Positions 1 to 8,548 of a stretch of 22,820 nucleotides of DNA are shown here, piece by piece; the stretch's first letter is position 1; every line of letters begins with the position of its first letter. The notes beneath the pieces are model-generated. The model was given only the letters and a program-made list of their open reading frames with translations, did no database searches and had not been told where the DNA came from. The position numbers and the translations under genes are program-made. Source of the stretch: an uncultured Ezakiella sp. (GTDB taxonomy: Bacteria > Bacillota > Clostridia > Tissierellales > Peptoniphilaceae). The stretch lies in the NCBI GenBank assembly GCA_947293975.1, contig CAMYPV010000014.1, positions 1-22,820 on the forward strand, read 5' to 3'.

Positions 1-243
1 ATCAGTATAAAATTAGACACTGACCAAGATTTGTCGGAAGACTTAAAGTCTATTGCCAATGTAAGCGACTTGACAAAGGAAAATGGTCTTTACAAGCTCG
101 CTTTTAATAAGGGCAAGGATAATTTAAAACATCTGATAGATTTCTTGGAAGCCAAGGACTTAAAATACGATGCTATTTATTCTGAAAGGCCAAGTTTGGA
201 ACACGTTTTCCTAGAGCTGACAGGTAGGGATTTGAGAGAATGA
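1..243 (+). CDS. ABC transporter ATP-binding protein, C-terminal fragment (5' end outside window)
   Basis: The reading frame is open from the first base, so this is the last 80 residues of a longer protein cut by the window edge. A TTG codon at 31 could be mistaken for a start but has no ribosome binding site and lies inside the domain. The tail carries the pattern 'SLEHVFLELTGRDLRE', typical of the C-terminal accessory domain (DUF4162-like) that follows the nucleotide-binding domain in ABC-2 type exporters of the NatA/CcmA/drug-resistance group. Walker A, signature and Walker B motifs would lie upstream and cannot be seen. The stop overlaps the start of the first permease (ATGA), so the ATPase and permeases are translationally coupled and should form one exporter. 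The substrate is not deducible. Confidence 0.85.
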   Translation: MSIKLDTDQDLSEDLKSIANVSDLTKENGLYKLAFNKGKDNLKHLIDFLEAKDLKYDAIYSERPSLEHVFLELTGRDLRE

Positions 244-1259
244 AGTATGCATTTTTAAATTTTATTAGGGACAGGGTAACGCTTTTTTGGATGATAGTTT
301 TTCCATTATTTTTGATGACTATTTTGATTTCGGCTATGCCAGATGAGGATACAAAACTTGAAATCAAAGCCTATATGAGTCCTGAAAACGTGGCTGCAAA
401 TTATTTGAATGAAACCGGAATTTTTAAATTCACCTTGTCTGATGACTATAAAGAGGCTATTAAGAATGGAGATATAGTCGGGTACATCGACAAGGATAAT
501 AATTTGGTTTTAAACGGAAATGGTTTTTCTGCAAATATGTTAAAGACATTTGTGGATAATATTTTGCGTGTCCAAAAAGATCCGCAGGCATTACAAGCTG
601 TAATGCAAGCAAGTCCGATAGAAAACAAGAACAAAAATGTCTCATATAAGGAATCGTTTTTCTTTGCGTTGATGGCGATGGTTTCATATATGTGCGTATA
701 TAGTGGAGTGTCGGCGGTTGAGCTATACCAAGCCAATATTAGTAAGCCTGCGATGAGGTTTTTGATAAGTCCGGCTTCGAAGTTAAGGGCAATTATTAAT
801 GAATTTATAATAGCAATGGCGATGCAGGTTTTTGTATTGACAATTTCTATATTTTATGCCAAGTATGTATTGGGCGAAGATTTTATTTCCAATTACAAGA
901 TGACTTATGCGATTTTTATACTTGGATCAATATTTTCGTATTCTCTAGGATTAATGACGGTTTATTTGGGAAATATTTCTTCAAATGTCAGAGGCGCAAT
1001 TGTTCAAACGTCTATGATGGTTTTATCTGGAGCTGCCGGCTTATATGGAATTTATTTTAGAAAAGTTCTAAATAAAATTTTTGGCGTATTTGCAAATTAT
1101 AATCCTGTTAAAATTGTCGGTGATGGAATTTTTCAAGCCAACACCTTGGGGCGTGTGGAAGGGATAAAATCACAGACGCTTGTAATACTTGTTGTCAGCA
1201 TGATATTTATTTTGTTGGCATCAATTAAGATGAAGGAGAATCGCTATGATAGTATTTAA
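240..1259 (+). CDS. ABC-2 type transporter permease (first of two)
   Basis: This 339-residue membrane protein has the ABC-2 permease layout. One membrane segment lies near residues 12-31, then an extracytoplasmic stretch of roughly 100 residues, then about five hydrophobic segments between residue 135 and the C-terminus. The start ATG overlaps the stop of the ATPase gene by four bases and the last 14 bases overlap the next permease, so the three genes form an operon. With its partner it probably makes a heterodimeric export channel driven by the upstream ATPase. Known relatives export drugs, antimicrobial peptides or sodium (NatB-like), but nothing here identifies the substrate. The family call rests on topology and context rather than on a short diagnostic motif. 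Confidence 0.8.
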   Translation: MKYAFLNFIRDRVTLFWMIVFPLFLMTILISAMPDEDTKLEIKAYMSPENVAANYLNETGIFKFTLSDDYKEAIKNGDIVGYIDKDNNLVLNGNGFSANMLKTFVDNILRVQKDPQALQAVMQASPIENKNKNVSYKESFFFALMAMVSYMCVYSGVSAVELYQANISKPAMRFLISPASKLRAIINEFIIAMAMQVFVLTISIFYAKYVLGEDFISNYKMTYAIFILGSIFSYSLGLMTVYLGNISSNVRGAIVQTSMMVLSGAAGLYGIYFRKVLNKIFGVFANYNPVKIVGDGIFQANTLGRVEGIKSQTLVILVVSMIFILLASIKMKENRYDSI

Positions 1260-2328
1260 ACATTTTATGAAAGCGGTTAAGAAAAATATTTTTGCAATTT
1301 TAATCTACGCTTGTATTTTTGCAGGAGTTATTTTTAATATGGCAAATGAATTGGACGTCTCGACTTTCAAGAAGGCCAAGGTTGACATAATAATTGACGA
1401 CAGGGCAAATGATGAAGTATCAAATGCTATAAAGAATTATTTGGCAAACAATAATGTAAAATATAAAAAAATGACCGATGTGGATAAAGAAAAAGCGGTT
1501 ACTTTAAAAGATGCAGAGTTAGTTGTGACTATAAATGAAAATGCAAAAGACTTATTGTTATCAAATTCAGACTCGGCAATTTCTACTTATACAAGTAGTG
1601 AGCCTTCTGGACAGAGCGTAGCGTGTGATCTGGTGGAATTTATCGGATACCTTAAGTACTATGACTTAGATGTAAACAAAGCTGTTGAAATGATGAATGT
1701 GTCTGCAAATGTCATCATGGAGAGTAGTGGCGGAAGCGAAGTTGATCTTAATTATATGTATAAATTTGCTGGCGTTATTATGATTGGCATGCTTATGTTT
1801 AACATAAGTATGGTAAATGCTGAGTTAAACAAGATAGAATTTTACAAGCGATCCATAATTGCGCCAATTACAAGTGGCTCTTACAATAGACAAATGCTTT
1901 TGGGTCAGACGACGATTGGTGTTTTATTAAATATTATAATGCTAACAGTGATAGGCGTTTTGATTCCAGAATCAAGGGGTAGTATGTGGCTTAGTGCTAT
2001 AAACTTTATAGTTTTTACTATATCAATTTTGGGGATGGTAAATCTCGCAACGTCGATTTCCGATAAAAAATCGGTTCTTGCTGGAGTGGCTAATGTAATT
2101 TCAATGCTTCTTGGCACAACTGGAGGAGCATTTATACCAATGGAATTTTTGCCGAATTGGATGATAAATGTAGGTAAAGTTTTTCCTTTTTATTATTTTG
2201 GCAAAAACGCTGGAGTCGCAGATTTTAATGAAAAGTTTATAATAAATTTAATCATCATGCTTGCCATGGGTTTATTTTATTTTTTAATTTGCAATTTGGT
2301 CTTAAAGAGAAAAAGAACAATTGAATAA
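1246..2328 (+). CDS. ABC-2 type transporter permease (second of two)
   Basis: This 360-residue protein has the same architecture as its neighbour: a membrane segment near residues 14-33, a hydrophilic extracytoplasmic domain to about residue 170, then about five membrane segments ending in a Lys/Arg-rich tail. The start is supported by an AAGGAG at 1233-1238, seven bases upstream of the ATG and inside the preceding gene. Late in the membrane domain lies a 'GGAFIPMEFLPNWM' stretch followed by an 'FPFYYF' patch, which resembles the conserved region of ABC-2 permeases of the YhaP/drug-export type. It is the last gene of the ABC operon, followed by a probable terminator. The substrate is unknown. 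Confidence 0.8.
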   Translation: MIVFKHFMKAVKKNIFAILIYACIFAGVIFNMANELDVSTFKKAKVDIIIDDRANDEVSNAIKNYLANNNVKYKKMTDVDKEKAVTLKDAELVVTINENAKDLLLSNSDSAISTYTSSEPSGQSVACDLVEFIGYLKYYDLDVNKAVEMMNVSANVIMESSGGSEVDLNYMYKFAGVIMIGMLMFNISMVNAELNKIEFYKRSIIAPITSGSYNRQMLLGQTTIGVLLNIIMLTVIGVLIPESRGSMWLSAINFIVFTISILGMVNLATSISDKKSVLAGVANVISMLLGTTGGAFIPMEFLPNWMINVGKVFPFYYFGKNAGVADFNEKFIINLIIMLAMGLFYFLICNLVLKRKRTIE

Positions 2329-2335
2329 TGATTTT

Positions 2336-2378
2336 AAACGGCTGCTATGCAATATGTGGTGGTCGTTTTTTGTTGTTT
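2336..2378 (+). terminator. Probable rho-independent terminator of the ABC operon
   Basis: AAACGGC at 2336-2342 pairs with GTCGTTT at 2362-2368, and the stem can extend inward through several wobble pairs around a loop of about nine bases. A T-rich run follows immediately. The stem contains G-U pairs, so it is weaker than the other terminators in this window. The T-tract runs straight into the -35 of the ychF promoter. Confidence 0.5.
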
Positions 2379-2401
2379 AAATCAACCGTTTGTGTTATAA
2401 T
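2373..2401 (+). promoter_or_regulatory. Sigma-A type promoter for the ychF-led operon
   Basis: TTGTTT at 2373-2378 and a perfect TATAAT at 2396-2401 are separated by 17 bases. The expected transcription start is about 20 bases before the ribosome binding site AAGGAG at 2417-2422. No other convincing promoter is visible between here and the terminator at 11691, so this may drive the whole run of nine genes. Confidence 0.75.
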
Positions 2402-2430
2402 TATTATATTAATGATAAGGAGTGTTTTAT

Positions 2431-3522
2431 ATGAAATTAGGTATTGTTGGTTTGCCAAATGTAGGCAAGTCTACTCTTTTTAATGCAATTACAAAGGCGG
2501 GCGCAGAGGCTGCGAACTATCCGTTTTGTACTATAGATCCGAACGTTGGTCTGGTCAATGTACCAGATGAAAGGCTTGAGGTTTTGCACAAGCTTGGTAA
2601 TACTAAAAAAATTGTGCCAGCTGTAATCGAATTCTATGATATTGCTGGTCTTGTAAAAGGTGCAAGCAAGGGCGAGGGTCTTGGCAATAAGTTTTTGTCA
2701 AATATTAGGGAGACCGATGCAATTGTTCATGTGCTGAGAGCTTTTGATGATCCTAATATTGTGCATGTTGATGGCGCAGTTGATCCTATTCGCGATATTG
2801 AAACGATTGACACTGAACTTATTTTGTCAGATATGGCACAAATGGACAATATTTATAACAAGCTTGAAAAGCAAGCACGTGCTGACAGGAGTTTGCAAAA
2901 AAACCTTGATATTTTAAAACGTGTCAAGGATCATCTTGACGAAGGCAAAAACATTCGTGAACTTGAATTTAACGATGATGAAAAGGCTCTTATCAATCAA
3001 TATCAATTTTTGACAGCAAAGCCTTTGATTTACGTTGCAAATGTTAGCTATGATGATTTGATTGCTGGTGGCAACAAATATGTTGACGCAATTAAGGAAT
3101 ACGCAAAAGATCACAACGAAGAAGTTATTGAGGTCAGCGTTAAGATTGAAGAGGAAATCAGTCAGCTTGATGATGACGAGAAGAAGGAGTTTTTACAAGA
3201 GATGGGCCTCAAAGAATCAGGACTCGATAAGCTTGTAAAGGCTTCGTATAAGACTCTTGGGTTGATGAGCTTTATTACAACTGGTGAAATTGAAACGAGA
3301 GCCTGGACGATTAAGAGAGGCACTCGCGCTCAAGATGCTGCAGGTAAAATTCACACAGATATTGCTCGTGGTTTTATTAAGGCTGAGGTCATCAGTTATG
3401 ATGTATTGGTTGAACTTGGCGGTAGCATGGCAAAGGCTCGTGAAGAGGGTAAAATTCGCCTCGAAGGCAAGGATTATATTATGCAAGAGGGCGATGTAGT
3501 TTTATTTAGATTTAATGTGTAA
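2431..3522 (+). CDS. ychF: Redox-regulated ATPase YchF (Obg-family P-loop protein)
   Basis: This is a 363-residue homologue of YchF/OLA1, the same length as the E. coli protein. It is an Obg-related P-loop NTPase that uses ATP and binds ribosomes, with roles in stress responses. Visible motifs are the P-loop GLPNVGKS (7-14), the switch II region 'DIAGLVKGAS' (70-79) and the C-terminal TGS domain (about 280-363). The ATG at 2431 is chosen because AAGGAG at 2417-2422 is well spaced for it; the in-frame GTG at 2422 overlaps that ribosome binding site. One oddity is that the NxxE motif linked to ATP preference in this family reads N-V-S-Y (204-207), with Tyr where Glu is expected. The last base overlaps the next start (TAATG). 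Confidence 0.95.
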   Translation: MKLGIVGLPNVGKSTLFNAITKAGAEAANYPFCTIDPNVGLVNVPDERLEVLHKLGNTKKIVPAVIEFYDIAGLVKGASKGEGLGNKFLSNIRETDAIVHVLRAFDDPNIVHVDGAVDPIRDIETIDTELILSDMAQMDNIYNKLEKQARADRSLQKNLDILKRVKDHLDEGKNIRELEFNDDEKALINQYQFLTAKPLIYVANVSYDDLIAGGNKYVDAIKEYAKDHNEEVIEVSVKIEEEISQLDDDEKKEFLQEMGLKESGLDKLVKASYKTLGLMSFITTGEIETRAWTIKRGTRAQDAAGKIHTDIARGFIKAEVISYDVLVELGGSMAKAREEGKIRLEGKDYIMQEGDVVLFRFNV

Positions 3523-4718
3523 TGAGATATTTAATAATATTAATTGCAATTTTTATGAGCGCCTGTTCGATTGTAGATGACTATTCAAAAGGCGTTTATG
3601 AAAATAATTACGTGGAAAACAATGTAGATTTGGGGAGGAATAATGTTCAAGAGATTGAAGAAAAGCAAGATTCTGAAACTTCTAGTGTTTTGGATGATAA
3701 AGAAGAAAATAAACAAGACGATAAAAGGTCTGAAAAAGAAATTTTAGAAAACAAATCTGAAGATAAATCAGACGATAAAAAGTCTGAAGATAAAATCGAT
3801 GATAAAAAGTCTGATGTAACTGAGCAAAAAGCTGACAAGAAGGAAGAATCAAAAGAATCCAAAGATGACGACAAAAAGTCTGAAAAAGAGGAAATAAAAT
3901 TTGAAAACAAATCTGAAAATAAATCGGATGATAAAAAATCTGAAAGCTCAGAAACAAAAACTATTGATCTTTTAAACATTGCAAGAAATGATCCAATTGA
4001 AAAGTCAGATATAAATATAGACGGCCTTTCAAACAAAGCACTTAGCTGGTGGTATCGACCGGGCAAACCTATATCTACAATCGACAAAGGGGTTGCAGAG
4101 CTTATTGCAAAATACGGAGCTATTTGGCAGAAGCCGACTGGTCAAAATAAAATGTATTTGACATTTGATGAAGGTTATGAACATAACGAAAACACTACAA
4201 GTATTTTAAATACTTTAAATGAAAAAAATGTAAAGGCAGCGTTTTTTATAACGGGGCATTTTTTGAAGTCAAGACCCGATTTGGTTCAAAGAATGGTAAA
4301 TGAAGGTCACGCTGTTTGCAATCACACAGTTAATCACATGAATCCACCAAAGGCTTTGGCAAATGATAAATTTGTTGCTGATGTTGAGGGGTTAGAAAAG
4401 CTGTTTAACGATACTATTGGCGGAAATTTAAGTCCATTCTATCGTCCGCCAGAAGGTGGATACAGCGAGGCAACGCTTTCGGCTGCAAAGAGTTTGGGTT
4501 ATCATACGACATTTTGGTCGTTTGCATACAAAGACTGGGAGACGAAAAATCAGCCAGACGAAGATGCTGCATTTAATAAAATCACATCAAGTTTTCACGA
4601 TGGCAGCGTAATTTTATTGCATGCGGTGAGCGATACAAATACAAAAATATTGGCAAGAGTTATCGACAAGGCGCGTGAGATGGGATATACTTTTGGCGAT
4701 TTGAACGAACTTAGATAA
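3522..4718 (+). CDS. PdaA-like polysaccharide deacetylase lipoprotein
   Basis: The protein (398 residues) starts with a lipoprotein signal peptide (lipobox M-S-A-C, lipidated Cys15), so it is anchored outside the membrane. Residues 45-145 form a highly charged Asp/Lys/Ser/Glu linker. The NodB-type deacetylase domain (about 165-395) shows TFDEGYE (214-220), the metal-binding H-x3-H (His268/His272), RPPEGG (308-313), 'KDWE' near 337 and LLHAVS (365-370). The spacing and the TFD-x-GYE form of motif 1 resemble PdaA, which removes acetyl groups from N-acetylmuramic acid in muramic-delta-lactam synthesis. Whether this organism sporulates is unknown, so a role in vegetative wall modification is equally possible. 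The start overlaps the ychF stop by one base. Confidence 0.88.
   Translation: MRYLIILIAIFMSACSIVDDYSKGVYENNYVENNVDLGRNNVQEIEEKQDSETSSVLDDKEENKQDDKRSEKEILENKSEDKSDDKKSEDKIDDKKSDVTEQKADKKEESKESKDDDKKSEKEEIKFENKSENKSDDKKSESSETKTIDLLNIARNDPIEKSDINIDGLSNKALSWWYRPGKPISTIDKGVAELIAKYGAIWQKPTGQNKMYLTFDEGYEHNENTTSILNTLNEKNVKAAFFITGHFLKSRPDLVQRMVNEGHAVCNHTVNHMNPPKALANDKFVADVEGLEKLFNDTIGGNLSPFYRPPEGGYSEATLSAAKSLGYHTTFWSFAYKDWETKNQPDEDAAFNKITSSFHDGSVILLHAVSDTNTKILARVIDKAREMGYTFGDLNELR
3717..3945 (+). repeat. Degenerate Asp-Lys-Ser-Glu coding repeat in the deacetylase linker
   Basis: Variants of a short unit encoding roughly D-D-K-K-S-E recur at least five times (DDKRSE, DDKKSE, DDKKSD, DDKKSE, DDKKSE), interspersed with E-N-K-S-E units. 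It is low-complexity, hydrophilic and probably disordered, a spacer between the lipid anchor and the catalytic domain. Such repeats can change length by replication slippage. Confidence 0.8.
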
Positions 4719-4777
4719 AGAATTGATTAGAGTAAATTTTAATTTGAAGCATTTAATGAGGCTTTAAGGAGTAGATA

Positions 4778-6982
4778 ATGAAAATTTCCGGTATTGTGGA
4801 GAGAGTTATTTTTACAAATAGTGATAATGGTTATGCCGTCTTTGTAATGGATACAGATGACGGCGATCTTACATGTACCGGCACTTTATATAGCGTATAT
4901 CCAGGTGATGGCTTGGAGCTTGAGGGAGATATTGTTTATCACGATAGATTTGGCGAGCAATTTCAATTTACATCCGCTGTTAAAGACAAGGAGTACAGTG
5001 CGTCAGGTATGCGAAATTATCTGATGGCTGGAAATGTGGCAAATATTGGCCCTGTTACTGCAAAGAACATCTGTGATCACTTTGGCGATGAAGTTTCGGA
5101 TATTATAGAAAAAACTCCGGAAAGACTCATCGAAGTCAGTGGAATTGGTAAAAAAACTCTGGAGAAAATTTTGGAGTCCTTAGAGCAAACTGGCGTCAGC
5201 AGAAAAGTTTTTGTTGAGCTTGCTGAATATGGCATTACTGGATTTGTTGCAAAAAAAATCTACGATAAATTTTCAGCAGATGCTGTTGATATTTTAAAAG
5301 AAGATCCGTACAGGCTTGCGCGCAGTGTGAGTGGATTTGGGTTTGTAAAGGCAGATGCAATTGCAAATAAGATGGGCATTGACAAAAACGATCCAAGGCG
5401 TGTTAAGGCGGCTGTGGTGTATTTGTTGCAAGATGCTCAGCTCGATGGCGATATGTTTTTGATGGAGTCTGAGATTATTGAGCGCGCGTCAAAGCTTGTG
5501 GATGATATTGGCGATATAAATTTAATACTCACAGAGCTTGTAATCACTGGAGATATTGTGAGAGAATCAACGGGCGATGATAGTAGAATTTATTTGGCGG
5601 GACTTCACTTTATAGAAAATATGGCGGCAAGGCTTACTGCTGATTTAATTTCAAGGCAAAAAGAGTCGAGTCCTGTTGTTGACAGTGTGATTAAAAAATA
5701 TTTTGAAGATACAAAAATTCCTTATGATGATGTGCAAAAATCCGCAATTATAATGGCGCTTAAAAATAATATTTCAATTATTACAGGCGGACCAGGAACT
5801 GGTAAAACGACGATTGTGCGTGCGATTATGGAGATTGCTCACAAGCTAAAGCTTGATATAAAATTGTCAGCGCCAACTGGTCGTGCGGCGAAAAGGCTCG
5901 AAGAAACCACCGGCGGAGAGGCAAAAACTATTCATAGAATGCTTGGGCTTCGTCCAAAATCGGACGATGACTACGATATGTTTGTTGAAGAGTTAGAGGC
6001 GGACATTATACTTGTTGACGAGATGAGTATGGTTGATACAGAATTATATGCGGGGCTTTTGTCCGCAATGCAAGAAGGAACTTCTTTGATATTGGTTGGC
6101 GATAGTGATCAGCTGCCAAGTGTTGGCGCTGGAAATGTTTTAAAAGATTTGATCGATGTTGATGCAATTCCAAAGACACGCCTTGAAAATATTTATAGAA
6201 CTGTAGACACATCAGAGATTGCAGTTGCATCAAGCGATATAAAACATGGCAGAACACCAAATTTCAACAAAGATGGTGGAGATGTGTTTTTTATGGCACA
6301 GACAGATGAAGATGAGTTTTTAAATACGATTTACGATCTAATTGCAAACAGGCTGCCAGATTATTATGGTTTTGATCCGATAAATGATATACAGATTTTG
6401 ATTCCTACAAAAAAGGGGAATATCGGAACGGATAATTTGAATTTGGTCTTACAGGAAAAATTAAATCCTGAAGAAAATCAAAAGCTCAAAACAAAATACG
6501 GCATTTTTAAACTTGGCGACAAGGTTATGCAGATAAAAAATAATTACGAACGCAAGATTAAATACAAAAGCATGCTAAAAGAAGATGTTACTGGCGTATT
6601 TAACGGAGATATTGGCATTGTTACTGATGTAAATAAATATGAGCGGACGGTCACCGTGCTTTTTTCAGATGATTATTATGCGGAGTATGAAGAGGAAGAC
6701 CTTGGCGAACTTAAACTCGCCTATGCAATAACGGTGCATAAATCACAAGGCTCTGAGTTTCCTTGCGTTATATTCATTGCGTGGAAGTCAAATTATATGT
6801 TAAACAACAGAAATTTGCTATACACAGGGATTACAAGAGCGAAGGAACTTTTGATTGTGATGGGTAATTTCAATACATTTAATCAAATGCTTAGAAACAC
6901 GCACACTCAAAAGCGAAATACAAGTCTTGGTGCAAAAATTGAGGAGGTAATCCAGTTTGCAAAATCAATGTCCGATATGTAG
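4778..6982 (+). CDS. recD2: RecD2-family ATP-dependent DNA helicase
   Basis: This is a 734-residue SF1B helicase of the RecD2 (RecD/TraA) family, which unwinds DNA 5'-3' and acts in repair without RecBC. An N-terminal OB-like region (1-70) precedes helix-hairpin-helix segments (about 85-135, with 'VSGIGKKTLEKIL'). The helicase core shows Walker A GGPGTGKT (337-344), motif Ia 'APTGRAAKRL' (365-374), motif II DEMSM (414-418), motif III GDSDQLPSVG (441-450), the UvrD-C-like 'ITVHKSQGSEF' (651-661) and motif VI 'YTGITRAKELL' (682-692). AAGGAG at 4766-4771 supports the ATG. The 59-base gap before it holds no obvious promoter or terminator, so it probably belongs to the ychF run. Its 3' end overlaps the comF-like gene by 26 bases. 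Confidence 0.94.
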   Translation: MKISGIVERVIFTNSDNGYAVFVMDTDDGDLTCTGTLYSVYPGDGLELEGDIVYHDRFGEQFQFTSAVKDKEYSASGMRNYLMAGNVANIGPVTAKNICDHFGDEVSDIIEKTPERLIEVSGIGKKTLEKILESLEQTGVSRKVFVELAEYGITGFVAKKIYDKFSADAVDILKEDPYRLARSVSGFGFVKADAIANKMGIDKNDPRRVKAAVVYLLQDAQLDGDMFLMESEIIERASKLVDDIGDINLILTELVITGDIVRESTGDDSRIYLAGLHFIENMAARLTADLISRQKESSPVVDSVIKKYFEDTKIPYDDVQKSAIIMALKNNISIITGGPGTGKTTIVRAIMEIAHKLKLDIKLSAPTGRAAKRLEETTGGEAKTIHRMLGLRPKSDDDYDMFVEELEADIILVDEMSMVDTELYAGLLSAMQEGTSLILVGDSDQLPSVGAGNVLKDLIDVDAIPKTRLENIYRTVDTSEIAVASSDIKHGRTPNFNKDGGDVFFMAQTDEDEFLNTIYDLIANRLPDYYGFDPINDIQILIPTKKGNIGTDNLNLVLQEKLNPEENQKLKTKYGIFKLGDKVMQIKNNYERKIKYKSMLKEDVTGVFNGDIGIVTDVNKYERTVTVLFSDDYYAEYEEEDLGELKLAYAITVHKSQGSEFPCVIFIAWKSNYMLNNRNLLYTGITRAKELLIVMGNFNTFNQMLRNTHTQKRNTSLGAKIEEVIQFAKSMSDM

Positions 6983-7559
6983 TTGTGGCAGTGGAGATGT
7001 TTGCGACAGATGCTTCGACGAATTTGAACGCAAAGAAGAAAAGCTTCGACTTAAATATATTGATAACACAATTGCATTTTTTAGTTACGAAGGCATTTTA
7101 AAAAATCTGATGATGCGTTTTAAATTTAATTCAGAATACGCTTGGGGCAAGATTTTTGGCGATATAATGCTAAGAGAGTTTAAGAGATTGGGATATAATA
7201 CAAGTGATTTTGACATTGTAACTTTTATACCAAGCGATCCAAAGCGATTTTTTAAACGCGGATTTAATCAAGCAAAGGTTATGGCAAAATATTTTTCAAA
7301 AGCGTCGGGCATTCCTATGAAAACGCTTTTATACAGAAATAAAATTGAAAAAGAAAGCCACAAAATTACCGGTATAGAACGCAAAAATTTAAAGCACAGT
7401 TTTGGCTCTTATGAAAGTAGAGTCAAGGGTGCAAAAAAGATTTTAATTATAGATGATATTATTACAACGGGGCAGACGGTTAGCGAAGCTGCAAAGAGGA
7501 TTAAGCTCATTGACGATATTGAGGTATGGGCGATTTGTTTGTTAGGAGACTATGAATAA
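6957..7559 (+). CDS. ComF family protein (phosphoribosyltransferase fold)
   Basis: This 200-residue ComF-like protein has an N-terminal zinc-ribbon with Cys5, Cys8, Cys16 and Cys19 (CPIC...CDRC). It also has the family's RGFNQA motif (101-106) and a PRPP-binding loop 'IIDDIITTGQT' (164-174) of type I phosphoribosyltransferases. ComF is needed for DNA uptake in competent bacteria; in non-competent species its role is uncertain. The start is a TTG at 6957, because no ATG lies in frame ahead of the zinc-binding Cys residues and GAGGAGG at 6941-6947 is well placed for it. The start lies 26 bases inside recD2 and the end overlaps the next gene by one base (TAATG). Adjacency to recD2 suggests a shared DNA-processing role. 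Confidence 0.88.
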   Translation: MQNQCPICSCGSGDVCDRCFDEFERKEEKLRLKYIDNTIAFFSYEGILKNLMMRFKFNSEYAWGKIFGDIMLREFKRLGYNTSDFDIVTFIPSDPKRFFKRGFNQAKVMAKYFSKASGIPMKTLLYRNKIEKESHKITGIERKNLKHSFGSYESRVKGAKKILIIDDIITTGQTVSEAAKRIKLIDDIEVWAICLLGDYE

Positions 7560-8548
7560 TGAAGAGGGTTATATTATTAATTGCAATATTTTTATTTATG
7601 ACAGGCTGCAAAAAAGAAGAAAAATTTGACAAGGTGTTTATTGAGTATTATGATTATTTTGACACCTACATCACGCTTACTTATTATGGTGACGAATCCA
7701 GAAAAGATGAAATTGCAAAGGCGATTGACGAGAAGTTAAAATATTACCACAATCTTTTGACTGATTATGAAAAAGATGGTGTTGTTTCGAAGATTAACCA
7801 TGATAGACAAGGCGACAATAAAGAAATTGTTGAGCTTACAAAAAGAGTTTTAAAAGACGAAGAAAATGTTGGCTACACTCTTGATTTGTCAAAGGGAAAG
7901 CTGTTTAGACTTTGGAAAGAAGCAATACTTAGTGAAAAACTTCCGCCACAACAAGAGATTGAAGAGGCAAGACAATCTGGTGGGCGAGGCACAGTTGAAA
8001 TTGTTGACGACAAAATCGTTTTAAAAGACGGAGCTCAATTGGATTATGGTTCGGTATGTAAGGGTTATTTAAATGACGAATTAAAATCGACATTAAAAGA
8101 ATTGGGTGTTGAAAATTACATTTTAAATAGTGGTGGAAATATAACAGTTAAAGGGCGTCCAGCAGTTGACAGAGATAAATTTAAAATTGGTATACAGAGT
8201 CCATTTGACTTAAACGATTATGTTGAAACTATAACAGCCACAGATATTTCTGTTGTAACATCTGGAGATTACCAAAGATTTGCAATGATTGACGGTGTGC
8301 GTTATCATCACATTATCGATTTAAAAACAGGCTATCCAGCAAACAATCAAAAAAGGAGTATAACTATTGTAGGGCCAAGTGCTTACACATGCGACTTTTT
8401 ATCTACATCTTTATTCTTAAAAGAGGAAAACGAAATCAAAGATGTGCTTGCAAAATATCCGGGATATTATTATTACACAGTGTATGAAGATATGACATTT
8501 ACTTGCTCGGATGAACTAAGACCAATGCTAGGGAGCAGTGGAAATTAA
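7559..8548 (+). CDS. ApbE-like FAD:protein FMN transferase, lipoprotein
   Basis: This 329-residue protein has a lipoprotein signal (lipobox F-M-T-G-C, Cys17), so it acts on the outer face of the membrane. ApbE family motifs are visible: LDYGSVCKGY (161-170), NSGGN (190-194), TSGDYQRF (234-241), HHIIDLKTGYP (250-260) and the metal/FAD-binding region around Asp279 with 'DFLSTSLFLK'. ApbE transfers FMN from FAD onto Thr/Ser of target proteins, such as Rnf/Nqr subunits or extracellular electron-transfer flavoproteins. No clear target is encoded nearby. It overlaps both neighbours by one base in a tight operon. The catalytic loop 'DYGSVCKGY' differs from the common 'DLGGIAKGY' but keeps Asp, Gly and Lys. 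Confidence 0.9.
   Translation: MKRVILLIAIFLFMTGCKKEEKFDKVFIEYYDYFDTYITLTYYGDESRKDEIAKAIDEKLKYYHNLLTDYEKDGVVSKINHDRQGDNKEIVELTKRVLKDEENVGYTLDLSKGKLFRLWKEAILSEKLPPQQEIEEARQSGGRGTVEIVDDKIVLKDGAQLDYGSVCKGYLNDELKSTLKELGVENYILNSGGNITVKGRPAVDRDKFKIGIQSPFDLNDYVETITATDISVVTSGDYQRFAMIDGVRYHHIIDLKTGYPANNQKRSITIVGPSAYTCDFLSTSLFLKEENEIKDVLAKYPGYYYYTVYEDMTFTCSDELRPMLGSSGN

Noticed and set aside
31..243. Small complete gene starting at the TTG at 31
   Set aside because: The frame is open to the window edge, there is no ribosome binding site, and the residues match the C-terminal domain of an ABC ATPase, so this is a truncated gene.
3647..4087. 146-residue minus-strand open frame rich in Ser, Asp and Leu
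   Set aside because: It is the complement of the Asp/Lys/Ser repeat in the deacetylase gene. Low-complexity repeats create long open frames on the other strand.
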